This document shows, one piece after another, positions 50,532 to 59,040 of a stretch of DNA of 64,000 bases; the stretch's first letter is position 1, and each line of letters starts with the position of its first letter. Made by a program: the position numbers and the translations under genes. Under the pieces are notes generated by a model. It did no database searches. It saw nothing but the letters and a program-made list of their open reading frames with translations, and was not told the DNA's origin. This DNA is from Agromyces sp. Soil535 (GTDB taxonomy: Bacteria; Actinomycetota; Actinomycetes; Actinomycetales; Microbacteriaceae): assembly GCF_001428255.1 (NCBI RefSeq), contig NZ_LMRW01000027.1, positions 164,119 through 228,118 on the forward strand, given 5' to 3'.

Positions 50532-53423
50532 GTGTCAGCACAGACGCAAGAACCGAGGATTCCGCGACGCCGCGGGCCGATCGCCATTACGATCGGGGTG
50601 GTCGCGCTCCTCGTCATCGCCTTCTTCGTGTTCGTCGGACTCTACGCCGACGTGCTCTGGTACGACCAGCTCGGATACCTCAACGTGCTCACCACGGAAT
50701 GGGCCGCGCGCCTCGTACTCTTCGTGATCGGCTTCCTCGCGATGGCGGTGCCCGTCTGGGCCTCCATCCAGATCGCCTACCGCACCCGGCCCGTGTACGC
50801 GAAGCTCAACTCGCAGCTCGACCGCTACCAGGAGGTCTTCGAGCCGCTGCGCCGCCTCGCGATGTACGGCATCCCGATCGTGCTCGGCATCTTCGCCGGA
50901 GTCTCGGTCTCGAGCCGCTGGGAGCTCACGCTCACCTGGCTGAACCGCACGCCCTTCGGAACGACCGACCCGCAGTTCGGCTTCGACGTGAGCTTCTTCG
51001 TCTTCGAGCTGCCGTTCTACCGGTCGATCGTCGGCTTCGCGTCCGCGGTCGTGCTGCTCTCGCTGCTGCTCGTCATCGCCACGAACTACCTGTACGGCTC
51101 GATCCGGGTGAGCGGCCGTGAGGTCGTGATCTCCAAGTCGGCGCGCATCCAGATCGCCTTGACGGCGGGCCTCTACCTGCTGCTGCAGGGGATCAGCATC
51201 TGGTTCGACCAGTACGCCACCGTCACCGAGACGGGCTCGATCATCACCGGTGCGGCATACACCGACGTGAACGCGGTGATCCCCGGGCGCCAGATCCTCG
51301 CGGCGGCGGCGATCGGCGTCGCCATCCTCTTCTTCATCACGGCGCTCATCGGCCGCTGGCGGCTCCCGCTCGTCGGCATCGGCCTGCTCATCGTGTCAGC
51401 CGTGATCATCGGCTCCCTCTACCCGTGGGTGATCCAGCGATTCCAGGTCGACCCGAGTGCGAAGACGCTCGAGGCCCCTTACATCAAGCGGAGCATCGAC
51501 CTCACCCGCGACGCCTACGGGATCGAGGACATCGAGACCATCCCGTTCAATGCGAAGACGGATGCCGAGCCCGGCGCCCTCCGGTCGGACGCCGCGACCA
51601 CGGCCAACATCCGTCTCATGGACCCGCTCGTGATCAGTCCGGCGTACCAGCAGCTCCAGCAGTTCCGCCAGTACTACCAGTTCCCCGACGCACTCGACGT
51701 CGACCGCTACGTGATCGACGGCGCGACGCAGGACACTGTGGTCGCCGTGCGCGACCTCGCGCTGTCGGGCCTCGGCGACGCCGAGACCTGGTACAACTCC
51801 CACATCGCCTACACCCACGGCTACGACCTCGTTGCGGCGGCGGGCAACCAGCGCTCGGTCGACGGCCAGCCCGTGTTCCTGCAGTCGGGCATCCCGTCTT
51901 CCGGCGTGCTCGGCGAGTTCGAGCCGCGCGTGTACTTCGGCGAGAGCTCGCCCGCGTACTCGATCGTGGGTGCACCAGAGGGCTCCGACCCGGTGGAACT
52001 CGACTACCCGGCGGGCGGCAGCGACGAGAACCAGACCTACACCACGTTCCAGGGTGACGGCGGTCCGAAGCTCGACAACGTGTTCACGAAGCTCGTCTAT
52101 GCGTTGAAGTTCCAGTCGGAACAGATCTTCCTCTCCGACGCGGTGAACACCGAGTCGCAGATCCTCTACGACCGCGACCCGATCGAGCGCGTTAGGAAGG
52201 TCGCGCCGTACCTCACCCTCGACTCCGACAGCTATCCGTCCGTGGTGGACGGCCGCATCGTCTGGATCGTCGACGGCTACACGCTCACCGACCATTACCC
52301 GTACTCGAACAAGGTGAGCATGAGCGAGGCCATCGCCGACAGCGAGGGCCTGCCGCAGGCGCTGCCGTTCGACGAGGTCAACTACATCCGCAATTCGGTC
52401 AAGGCCACCGTCGACGCGTACGACGGCTCGGTGACCCTCTACGCGTGGGACACCGAGGACCCGATCCTCAAGACCTGGGACAAGATCTTCCCGAACTCGC
52501 TCGAGCCGATGAGCGAGATGTCCGGCGACCTGATGAGCCACGTGCGCTACCCGGCCGACCTCTTCAAGATGCAGCGCGCCGTGCTCGGCCGCTACCACGT
52601 CACCGACGCCGGTTCGTTCTACTCCCGTGAGGACGCGTGGACGACGCCGAAGGAGCCCACTGGCGGCGCGAACTCGACGCTCCTGCAGCCGCCGTACTAC
52701 CTGACCATGCAGATGCCGGGCCAGGATGCCCCGACGTACTCGCTGTTCTCGACGTTCATCCCCGAGGCGCGCGGCGAGCAGAGCCGCAACGTACTGCGCG
52801 GCTACCTGGCGGTCGACGCGGATGCGGGCTCGACCGATGGTGAACGCGCCGACGGATACGGCACGCTCAGACTGCTCACCCTGCCTGAGGACGACAACGT
52901 GCCAGGGCCTGGGCAGGTGCAGGCGAACTTCAACGGCAATCCCACGGTCTCGCAATCGCTGAACCTCCTGAAGCAGGGCCAGTCCGAGGTGATCAACGGC
53001 AACCTGCTGACGGTTCCGGTCGGCGGCGGCCTGCTCTACGTGCAGCCCGTCTACGTGAAGTCCACTGGAAACACGAGCTACCCCCTGCTGCAGAAGGTGC
53101 TCGTCGCGTTCGGCGACCAGATCGCGTTCCAGGACACACTCGACGCCGCGCTCGACGTGCTGTTCGGCGGGGATTCGGGCGCCGCGGCCGGCGACGTCGA
53201 GGTGGAGCCGGGCACGGAGCCCACAGCACCACCTGAGGGGGGCGAGCCCACCACGCCCGCCACGCCGAGCGACGAGATACAGGCCCTGCTGAACCAGGCC
53301 AAGCAGGCCGTGGAGAACAAGCAGGCCGCGCTCGCCGAGGGCGACTGGGCGGCGTACGGCGCGGCCGACGCGCAACTCGCCGAGATCATCGCGCAGCTCC
53401 TGGTGCTGACAGAGGGCGAGTGA
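50532..53423 (+). CDS. UPF0182 family large membrane protein
   Basis: A 963-residue protein with about seven membrane helices in the first 320 residues and a long extracytoplasmic part (WYDQLGYLNVLTTEWAARL is a family hallmark). The C-terminus has a low-complexity Pro/Thr/Glu linker (about 870-900) and a Gln/Ala-rich helical end. Function unknown. GTG start with GAGGCCGAGAG upstream; TAGGAT at 50487-50492 is a candidate -10. It pairs with the PDZ protease as in other actinobacteria (from memory, Rv3193c/Rv3194c). Confidence 0.93.
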   Translation: MSAQTQEPRIPRRRGPIAITIGVVALLVIAFFVFVGLYADVLWYDQLGYLNVLTTEWAARLVLFVIGFLAMAVPVWASIQIAYRTRPVYAKLNSQLDRYQEVFEPLRRLAMYGIPIVLGIFAGVSVSSRWELTLTWLNRTPFGTTDPQFGFDVSFFVFELPFYRSIVGFASAVVLLSLLLVIATNYLYGSIRVSGREVVISKSARIQIALTAGLYLLLQGISIWFDQYATVTETGSIITGAAYTDVNAVIPGRQILAAAAIGVAILFFITALIGRWRLPLVGIGLLIVSAVIIGSLYPWVIQRFQVDPSAKTLEAPYIKRSIDLTRDAYGIEDIETIPFNAKTDAEPGALRSDAATTANIRLMDPLVISPAYQQLQQFRQYYQFPDALDVDRYVIDGATQDTVVAVRDLALSGLGDAETWYNSHIAYTHGYDLVAAAGNQRSVDGQPVFLQSGIPSSGVLGEFEPRVYFGESSPAYSIVGAPEGSDPVELDYPAGGSDENQTYTTFQGDGGPKLDNVFTKLVYALKFQSEQIFLSDAVNTESQILYDRDPIERVRKVAPYLTLDSDSYPSVVDGRIVWIVDGYTLTDHYPYSNKVSMSEAIADSEGLPQALPFDEVNYIRNSVKATVDAYDGSVTLYAWDTEDPILKTWDKIFPNSLEPMSEMSGDLMSHVRYPADLFKMQRAVLGRYHVTDAGSFYSREDAWTTPKEPTGGANSTLLQPPYYLTMQMPGQDAPTYSLFSTFIPEARGEQSRNVLRGYLAVDADAGSTDGERADGYGTLRLLTLPEDDNVPGPGQVQANFNGNPTVSQSLNLLKQGQSEVINGNLLTVPVGGGLLYVQPVYVKSTGNTSYPLLQKVLVAFGDQIAFQDTLDAALDVLFGGDSGAAAGDVEVEPGTEPTAPPEGGEPTTPATPSDEIQALLNQAKQAVENKQAALAEGDWAAYGAADAQLAEIIAQLLVLTEGE

Positions 53424-53424
53424 G

Positions 53425-54282
53425 GTGCGCGTCGACCTGAGCGGCGGCGATTGGCTCGACGACAATCGCGCCAATTGGGACGAGCGGGTGCCGGTGCACG
53501 TCGCCTCGGACTTCTACGACCGGGAGCCGCTGCGCGACGGCGGGGGAGTCCTCGACCCGATCGCCCGAGCGGGCGTCGAACGCCTGCATCCGGCCGGCCT
53601 CGACGGTGTGCGCGTGCTGCACCTCCAGTGCCACTTCGGATCGGACACGCTCTCACTGGCCAACCGTGGCGCCACGGTCGTCGGGCTCGACTTCTCGCGT
53701 CCCGCTGTCGAGGAGGCGCGGCGCATGGCGGCCGAGCTCGGCGTCGACGACCGCGCGCGGTTCGTGGAGGCGAACCTCTACGACGCGCGCCACGTGCTGC
53801 CCGAGCCCGAGTCGTTCGACCTCGTGTTCACGACGTGGGGCACCATCGGATGGCTGCCGGATGTCGCGGAGTGGGCCCGGATCGTGGCCTGGTTCCTGAA
53901 GCCCGGGGGGCGCCTCTACTTCGCAGACGTCCATCCCGCCGCCTTCGTCTTCGACGGCGACGGCGGGCCCGGCGGCCTGCCGGCGTTCACGTTCCCGTAC
54001 TCGAAGGACGTGCCCGACGTGCTCGAGGACCCCAGCGACTACGCCGACGCGTCGGCGGCACTCGCGAACGCGAAGACGTGGGAGTGGGTGCATCCGCTCG
54101 ATGAGGTCCTGGGTGCGTTGGGCGACGCGGGCCTCACGGTCGACGCCTTCACCGAGCACTACCTGGTGCCGTGGCAGATCTTCCCGGTCACGGTGCCGCA
54201 GGGCGACGGCATGTTCGGGTGGCCGGCCGAGCGGTGGCTGCCCCTTTCGTACGAGCTGGTGGTCTCGGCGCCGGTGCGCTGA
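53425..54282 (+). CDS. Class I SAM-dependent methyltransferase
   Basis: A 285-residue methyltransferase. It opens with NRANWDERVPVHVASDFY, typical of a UbiE-like small group, with motif I VLHLQCHFGSDTLSLANRG near residue 55, GLDFSRPAVEEAR, and WGTIGWLPDVAEWARIV near 140. GTG start one base after the UPF0182 stop, so probably translationally coupled. Substrate unknown. Confidence 0.88.
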   Translation: MRVDLSGGDWLDDNRANWDERVPVHVASDFYDREPLRDGGGVLDPIARAGVERLHPAGLDGVRVLHLQCHFGSDTLSLANRGATVVGLDFSRPAVEEARRMAAELGVDDRARFVEANLYDARHVLPEPESFDLVFTTWGTIGWLPDVAEWARIVAWFLKPGGRLYFADVHPAAFVFDGDGGPGGLPAFTFPYSKDVPDVLEDPSDYADASAALANAKTWEWVHPLDEVLGALGDAGLTVDAFTEHYLVPWQIFPVTVPQGDGMFGWPAERWLPLSYELVVSAPVR

Positions 54283-54353
54283 GCGCCCGATCCCCCCGAA
54301 CGGCGACTCCGCGGCGGGCAAGCCGTCACGCCACCCCGCCGCGGAGTCATGAC

Positions 54354-55730
54354 TCAATCGAGCGGACCCGAGGGGCCATCGCGGAGCACAGTGCCGAGGG
54401 TGCCGCCGAGCTCATTGCGGTAGTCGCCTGAGAGGTCCCACCACATGGCACCGCCGTAGCCCTGGGCGGCGAGCCACTCGGCCTTGGCCGTGACCGACGA
54501 CGGGTCGTCGAGGCTCCACCAGTCACCCGTCGCCGCGTCGTACCGCCAGGACGCGCCGACCTCGGCGTCGAAGTAGCCGACGCCGACGTCTCGGATCTCG
54601 TAGTAGGGCTTGGTGCCGATCGAGGCGGTGGCCGGCTGCCAGGCCTCTGCGCCGTTCGTCACGCCCGTCCAGCCATGGCCGTAGGCGGCGAGGCCCGCGT
54701 TCAGCTGCTCAGGGCGGGCGCCCGCGGCGAGGTACATGCCGACCGCGCCGTCGAGGCCCAGACCCCAGTTCTGAGTGCCGTCGGGGTGCAGGTTGCCCTG
54801 GTGTCCGGTCATGGTGGGCACCCACCCGCCGTGGAAGTCGTACCCCTGTACGTTCAGGAAGTCGACGGCGGCGAAGAGCCGCGCGTCGAGCCAGCCGCCC
54901 TGCCCGGCGTTCCATCCGCCGGCTGGGGCGAAGGCGGTGAGCAGGTAGTCCTCGCCTGTCTCGGCGCCGTACGCGTCGAGCTGGGTGCGGAACTCCTCCA
55001 TGAGGGCCAGGAAGTTCTCCGCGTCGGCCGGCGTGGCGTTGGCCGTCTCGCCGCCGGTGACCGGCCACTCCCAGTCGATGTCGATCCCGTCGAAGATGCC
55101 GGCGGCTGCGCCGGGTCCGCCGCGACCGTCGACGATCGGCAGGTCGCCCTTCAGGTACAGGTCGATGCACGATGACACCAGTGCGGCACGCGACTCCGGC
55201 GTTGCCGCGGCGGCGGAGAAGTGGTCCGACCAGGTCCATCCGCCGAGAGAGATGAGCACCTTGGTCTCGGGGCTGACCTCCTCGAGCTTGCGGAGCTGGT
55301 TGAAGTTGCCCGCCAGCGCCTGCTTCGCGGTGTCCCGCTTCCCGTCGACCGAGTCCTGTGACGAGACCGTGCGGACGAAGTCGTTGTAGGCGTCGCCCTC
55401 CCCGGCTGTGTCGAGGATGTCGCAGCCCAGGTCGGCGGTGACGTTGCCGAACGCGTAATTGAGATGCGTCACGTCCCGGATCGCACCGGTGGCGAGCAGG
55501 TCCTCGATCTGGAAGTCGCGCGTCACGGGGGCGTCGGCCATGAGATAGCCGACGCTTCGGTAGCCGTTGATGTCGGATGGACCGGATGCCGGTGACGGCT
55601 TCGCGGTGCGGACGGGCACGGCGGCGGCGGGGGCAGCGGCGATGCCGACGGTGAGCAGGGCCGCAGCGGCGACGGAGATCGCCGCTCCGCGGCGGAGACG
55701 GCGGGTCGGCACGGGATGACGAGCTGGCAT
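54354..55730 (-). CDS. Secreted GH18 chitinase
   Basis: A 458-residue GH18 enzyme. A signal peptide covers residues 1-38 (Ala-rich, APAAA). SLGGWTWS (161-168) and the catalytic DGIDIDWEWP (214-223) with Glu221 as acid are intact; YDFHGGW and the final MWWDLSGD complete the barrel motifs. No carbohydrate-binding module is present. It degrades chitin outside the cell to release N-acetylglucosamine oligomers. The promoter region carries an inverted repeat at 55811-55850 that could be a regulator site. Confidence 0.94.
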   Translation of the reverse strand: MPARHPVPTRRLRRGAAISVAAAALLTVGIAAAPAAAVPVRTAKPSPASGPSDINGYRSVGYLMADAPVTRDFQIEDLLATGAIRDVTHLNYAFGNVTADLGCDILDTAGEGDAYNDFVRTVSSQDSVDGKRDTAKQALAGNFNQLRKLEEVSPETKVLISLGGWTWSDHFSAAAATPESRAALVSSCIDLYLKGDLPIVDGRGGPGAAAGIFDGIDIDWEWPVTGGETANATPADAENFLALMEEFRTQLDAYGAETGEDYLLTAFAPAGGWNAGQGGWLDARLFAAVDFLNVQGYDFHGGWVPTMTGHQGNLHPDGTQNWGLGLDGAVGMYLAAGARPEQLNAGLAAYGHGWTGVTNGAEAWQPATASIGTKPYYEIRDVGVGYFDAEVGASWRYDAATGDWWSLDDPSSVTAKAEWLAAQGYGGAMWWDLSGDYRNELGGTLGTVLRDGPSGPLD

Positions 55731-55810
55731 GGGACTCCCAACGATCGGGTCGGGGCGTTCGGCTCCGACGTGGTTTCGAGGACAGTACCAACGTCGGGCC
55801 GAGTTCGGAA

Positions 55811-55850
55811 GGAATCCTAACTAAAACTGGGGCAACATCAGAAGGATTCC
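55811..55850. promoter_or_regulatory. Inverted repeat GGAATCCT / AGGATTCC upstream of the chitinase gene
   Basis: Perfect 8-bp arms at 55811-55818 and 55843-55850, separated by 24 unusually AT-rich bases (CTAACTAAAACT). It lies 81 bases before the chitinase start in the 270-bp gap shared with a divergent membrane-protein gene. On the minus strand the distal arm reads TAGGAT, which could itself be the -10 box. An operator role is inference. Confidence 0.4.
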
Positions 55851-56000
55851 CCCGTTCGTGTGCGGTCGGGCACAGCGGATGCCGCCGACGGAGCTGAGAC
55901 CGCACAGGTCGACCAGGCCCCACGTGTCGCCGTCGACGTCGCTCGTGACGTCCGATCTGGGGTCTTGTGAGGCCGACCGGGCGCGAGCACACTGAGCCGC

Positions 56001-56381
56001 ATGAGCGTCGTCGCGCAGGTGCTCGCGGTCGTCGAGGGGCTCGCGCTCATCGTCCTCGGGATCCTGGGCGCGTTCTTCTTCCGCAGCCGGCGACTCCACG
56101 GCCTCCTCCTCATCGAACCTGAGGATGAGGAGGTCGTGCGGCCTTGGACGGTGTATGCGGGCTTCTCGAATATGGTCTGGGGAGTCGGCGTGCTCGCCGG
56201 CGTCGTGGCGGCGAACCTCGGTTACGGTGACGTCGGGCGCACCCTCGTCGCCTTCGTGAGCATCGCGACCCTGCTGCTGGCGTTCGTGCTCCTGTTCACG
56301 GAGCTCCGGTACTGGAAGAACGTCATCGTGCTCGTCGGTCTGCCCGTGCTCGTGCTCGTGGCGTTGACGTGGGGGTCGTGA
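56001..56381 (+). CDS. Small membrane protein of unknown function
   Basis: A 126-residue protein with four hydrophobic segments (about residues 5-27, 49-69, 78-98 and 103-123) and a short acidic loop EPEDEEVVRPW between the first two. No family recognised. A CACACT sequence seven bases before the ATG is a weak match to the leaderless signal. It is divergent from the chitinase. Confidence 0.72.
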   Translation: MSVVAQVLAVVEGLALIVLGILGAFFFRSRRLHGLLLIEPEDEEVVRPWTVYAGFSNMVWGVGVLAGVVAANLGYGDVGRTLVAFVSIATLLLAFVLLFTELRYWKNVIVLVGLPVLVLVALTWGS

Positions 56382-56443
56382 TCGGGCGTCCGCGACACCC
56401 CTTCGGCAGGCCTGCGCGCTTCGGCCGGTGACGCCTCGCCCGA

Positions 56444-56473
56444 TTGGACGGCGTATGCCCCGCATGCTAGTGT
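56444..56473 (+). promoter_or_regulatory. Promoter of the initiator tRNA gene
   Basis: TTGGAC at 56444-56449, an 18-base spacer, and TAGTGT at 56468-56473 preceded by TGC (extended -10). Transcription would begin near 56480, six bases before the tRNA. Confidence 0.6.
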
Positions 56474-56485
56474 TATTTCTTGTGC

Positions 56486-56559
56486 CGCGGGGTGGAGCAG
56501 TTCGGTAGCTCGCTGGGCTCATAACCCAGAGGTCGTAGGTTCAAATCCTGCCCCCGCAA
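56486..56559 (+). tRNA. Initiator tRNA-fMet (CAT anticodon)
   Basis: A complete cloverleaf. Acceptor arms CGCGGGG and CCCCGCA leave the C1-A72 mismatch that marks initiator tRNA. The anticodon stem CTGGG/CCCAG with loop CTCATAA contains the three G-C pairs typical of fMet tRNA. The T-loop is TTCAAAT. After discriminator A the gene continues CCG rather than an encoded CCA, so CCA completion is presumably post-transcriptional. Confidence 0.96.
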
Positions 56560-56570
56560 CCGAAACAGAG

Positions 56571-56599
56571 GATCCCGGTCTCGCCAAGAGGCCGGGATC
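56571..56599 (+). terminator. Terminator of the tRNA-fMet gene
   Basis: GATCCCGGTCTC and GAGGCCGGGATC form a 12-bp stem with one G-T pair around the loop GCCAA, followed by TTCTGCATTT. It begins 12 bases after the tRNA and also faces the 3' end of helR. Confidence 0.75.
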
Positions 56600-56681
56600 T
56601 TCTGCATTTGCCGGACATTCGGGCCGCGGATCCTGATGCTCGACACCGTGCAACGGAGCCCGGATCGGCTCGTGGTCGGCG

Positions 56682-58841
56682 TCAGGCGCTCGTGAGGATG
56701 ACGAGCTGCTGGGTCGCCCGGGTCATGGCGACATAGCGGTCGACCGCTCCTTCGATCCCGGTGCCGAACGCCTCCGGGTCGATGAGGACGACGAGGTCGA
56801 ACTCGAGCCCCTTCGACAACTCCGGGGTCAGCGACCGGACGCGGGATGTCGGCCCGAACGCGTCGACTTCGATGTCGCCGGTGCCGATGACGCAGGCGAT
56901 CCCGTCGGCATGCGTGGCGAGCCACGTCTCGAGGATCGAGCCCAGGTCCGGCGTTGCGGCGTGGACGACGGGGACGCCGCTGCTGCGGATGGAGGTCGGC
57001 ACGTTGGCGTCGGGGAGCACGGCCCGGATGACCGGCTCGGCTTCCGCCATGACCTCTTCCGGCGTCCGGTAGTTGATGTTCAGGGAGGCGAGGATGATCC
57101 GGTCGAGCCCGATCCGCTCGAGCCGCTCCTGCCACGTCTCGGTGAACCCGTGCCGGGCCTGGGCGCGGTCCCCGACGATGGTGAAGCTCCGCGACGGACA
57201 GCGCAGCAGCAGCATCTGCCATTCGGCGTCGGTCAGTTCCTGCGCCTCGTCCACGACGAGGTGCGCGAACGGGCCCGCGAGTTGGTCGGGGTCGGTGCTG
57301 GGATGTGCGGACTCGTCGACCAGGGAGTACTGGGCGTCCTCTCCGCGCAGCATCTTCATGACTCCCAGCTCGGAGTCGTCAGCCGCGATCAGGTCGTCGA
57401 CGACCCGGTCCATGACCTCGCGTTCGGCGGCGAGGGCGGCGTCACGCCGACGCTGACGTCGTGATGCCTCGGGGTCGCCGATCCGCTGCCGTGCCGCATC
57501 GAGGAATGGGAGGTCGGACACCGTCCAGGCACGGGCGTGTTCGCGCTGCAGCGCCCGGATCTCATCGGCGTCGAGCCAGGGCGCGCACTTCCGCAGGTAG
57601 GCGGGTACCGACCACAGGTCTCCGACGACGCCGGCCGCGTCGAGCAGCGGCCACGCCCGGTTGAAGGCCGCGCGCAGCTCCCGGTTCTGCCGCAGCGACC
57701 TGCGGAGCAGATCGTCCGCGACGTCCTCTTCCTGGTCCTGCTTGTCCGTCAGGATCGTCACGAGTTCCTCCCAGATCTGGTCGCGAGCCTCGTTGTGCGG
57801 GGTCCCGGGCTCCGGTGCCTCGAACGCCTCAGCCCAATCGTCGGGGTCGAGCCAGATGTCGTTCCAGTAGGCCTCGACGGTCATCCCCCTGGTGGGCGGC
57901 TCTTCGTAGAACCCGACGGCCGTCTCGATCACCCTCACCAGGTCCGCTGAGGACTTCAGGCGGGCCACCCCGGGGTCGGTCTCGATGGCGGCCGTCGCGC
58001 CCTCGGGCACGAGGTCCCGCAGGGTGCAGGTCTGCACGCCCTCCTCACCGAGGCCGGGGAGGATGTCGGCGACGTAGTCCAGGTAGGGCCGGCTCGGACC
58101 GACGAACAGCACGCCGCCCCGCCGATGGCCGAGGCGAGGGTCGGAGTAGAGGAGGTAGGCGGTCCGGTGCAGGGCGACGACCGTCTTCCCCGTGCCCGGA
58201 CCGCCGTCGACGACGAGTGCGCCGCGTGATCCCGCGCGGATGATGGCGTCCTGGTCGGCCTGGATGGTGCTGAGCACGTCCCGCATCCGGTCGGACCGGC
58301 TGCTGCCGAGGCTGGCGATGAAGGCGGAGTCGTCGTCGAGTGCGACGTTCCCGTCGGAACCGTCGGCGGTGAACACCTCGTCCCAGTAGTCGCTGATGCG
58401 ACCACGGGTCCAGCGATACCGGCGGCGGCTCACCAGGCCCATCGGGTTGGCGGGGGTCGCGCCGAAGAAGGGTTCGGCAGCGGGGGAGCGCCAGTCGATC
58501 AGCAGCCGACGACCTGCAGTGTCCGCGAGGCCGAGTCGACCGATGTACACGGGCTCGGTGTCGTGGACGCCGACCATGCGCCCGAGGCACAGGTCCAGGC
58601 CGAAGCGACGCAGGGTGCGCAGTCGAGCGCTCAGCCGGCGTGCCTCCAGGTCCCGCTCCACCGCCTCCTGGCCCATGCGCACGGGTGCCTTGCGCACCGC
58701 ATCGAGACGGTCGGACACGTCGGCGACCGTCTGCTCGAGGCTCCGCGCGATGGCCGCGAAGTGCTGCTCGTCGCCGGCGATCAGCTTCGGGTCGGCCTTC
58801 GAGGCGAGGCGGTCGGGTAGGTCGAATGTGCTGGTAGTCAG
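56682..58841 (-). CDS. helR: RNA polymerase recycling/protecting helicase-like ATPase HelR
   Basis: A 719-residue UvrD/HelD-type ATPase. The N-terminal coiled coil contains LIAGDEQHFAAIARSLEQT and RRFGLDLCLGRMVG, characteristic of actinobacterial HelR; Walker A is GGPGTGKT (213-220), with a DEAQELTDAEWQML motif II later. HelR displaces rifamycins from RNA polymerase and recycles stalled enzyme. A rifamycin-associated element lies 52 bases upstream. No ATG, GTG or TTG fits the family start; a CTG behind GGAGGAA (5-base gap) gives MTTSTFDLPDRL, so CTG is probably used. The upstream TTG at 58907 lies inside the operator. Confidence 0.92.
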   Translation of the reverse strand: MTTSTFDLPDRLASKADPKLIAGDEQHFAAIARSLEQTVADVSDRLDAVRKAPVRMGQEAVERDLEARRLSARLRTLRRFGLDLCLGRMVGVHDTEPVYIGRLGLADTAGRRLLIDWRSPAAEPFFGATPANPMGLVSRRRYRWTRGRISDYWDEVFTADGSDGNVALDDDSAFIASLGSSRSDRMRDVLSTIQADQDAIIRAGSRGALVVDGGPGTGKTVVALHRTAYLLYSDPRLGHRRGGVLFVGPSRPYLDYVADILPGLGEEGVQTCTLRDLVPEGATAAIETDPGVARLKSSADLVRVIETAVGFYEEPPTRGMTVEAYWNDIWLDPDDWAEAFEAPEPGTPHNEARDQIWEELVTILTDKQDQEEDVADDLLRRSLRQNRELRAAFNRAWPLLDAAGVVGDLWSVPAYLRKCAPWLDADEIRALQREHARAWTVSDLPFLDAARQRIGDPEASRRQRRRDAALAAEREVMDRVVDDLIAADDSELGVMKMLRGEDAQYSLVDESAHPSTDPDQLAGPFAHLVVDEAQELTDAEWQMLLLRCPSRSFTIVGDRAQARHGFTETWQERLERIGLDRIILASLNINYRTPEEVMAEAEPVIRAVLPDANVPTSIRSSGVPVVHAATPDLGSILETWLATHADGIACVIGTGDIEVDAFGPTSRVRSLTPELSKGLEFDLVVLIDPEAFGTGIEGAVDRYVAMTRATQQLVILTSA

Positions 58842-58892
58842 GGCTGTTCCTCCGGATGTCGTGACCTCGGCCGACCAGTATGCGCCCCGACC

Positions 58893-58913
58893 GGGGCCTT
58901 GCGGCAAGGCCCC
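58893..58913. promoter_or_regulatory. Rifamycin-associated element (RAE) upstream of helR
   Basis: A perfect palindrome with arms GGGGCCTTGC and GCAAGGCCCC around a central G. It matches the RAE known upstream of rifamycin-inducible genes in actinobacteria, including helR. On the minus strand its TTGCCG sits 19 bases before CATACT (58883-58878), so the element would overlap the -35 box of an inducible promoter with a long spacer. Confidence 0.85.
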
Positions 58914-59040
58914 CTCGCTCCGATATCCTGAAAGTGGAGAGCAGGAAGAGCTCTCCGTTCTGGTTCCGTCGTGAGGGTGCCGACGGCCGCCTCGAGCTCA
59001 CGTCGGAGTCCGGACTACAGTCGTTCGGTGGTGCGGCCCT

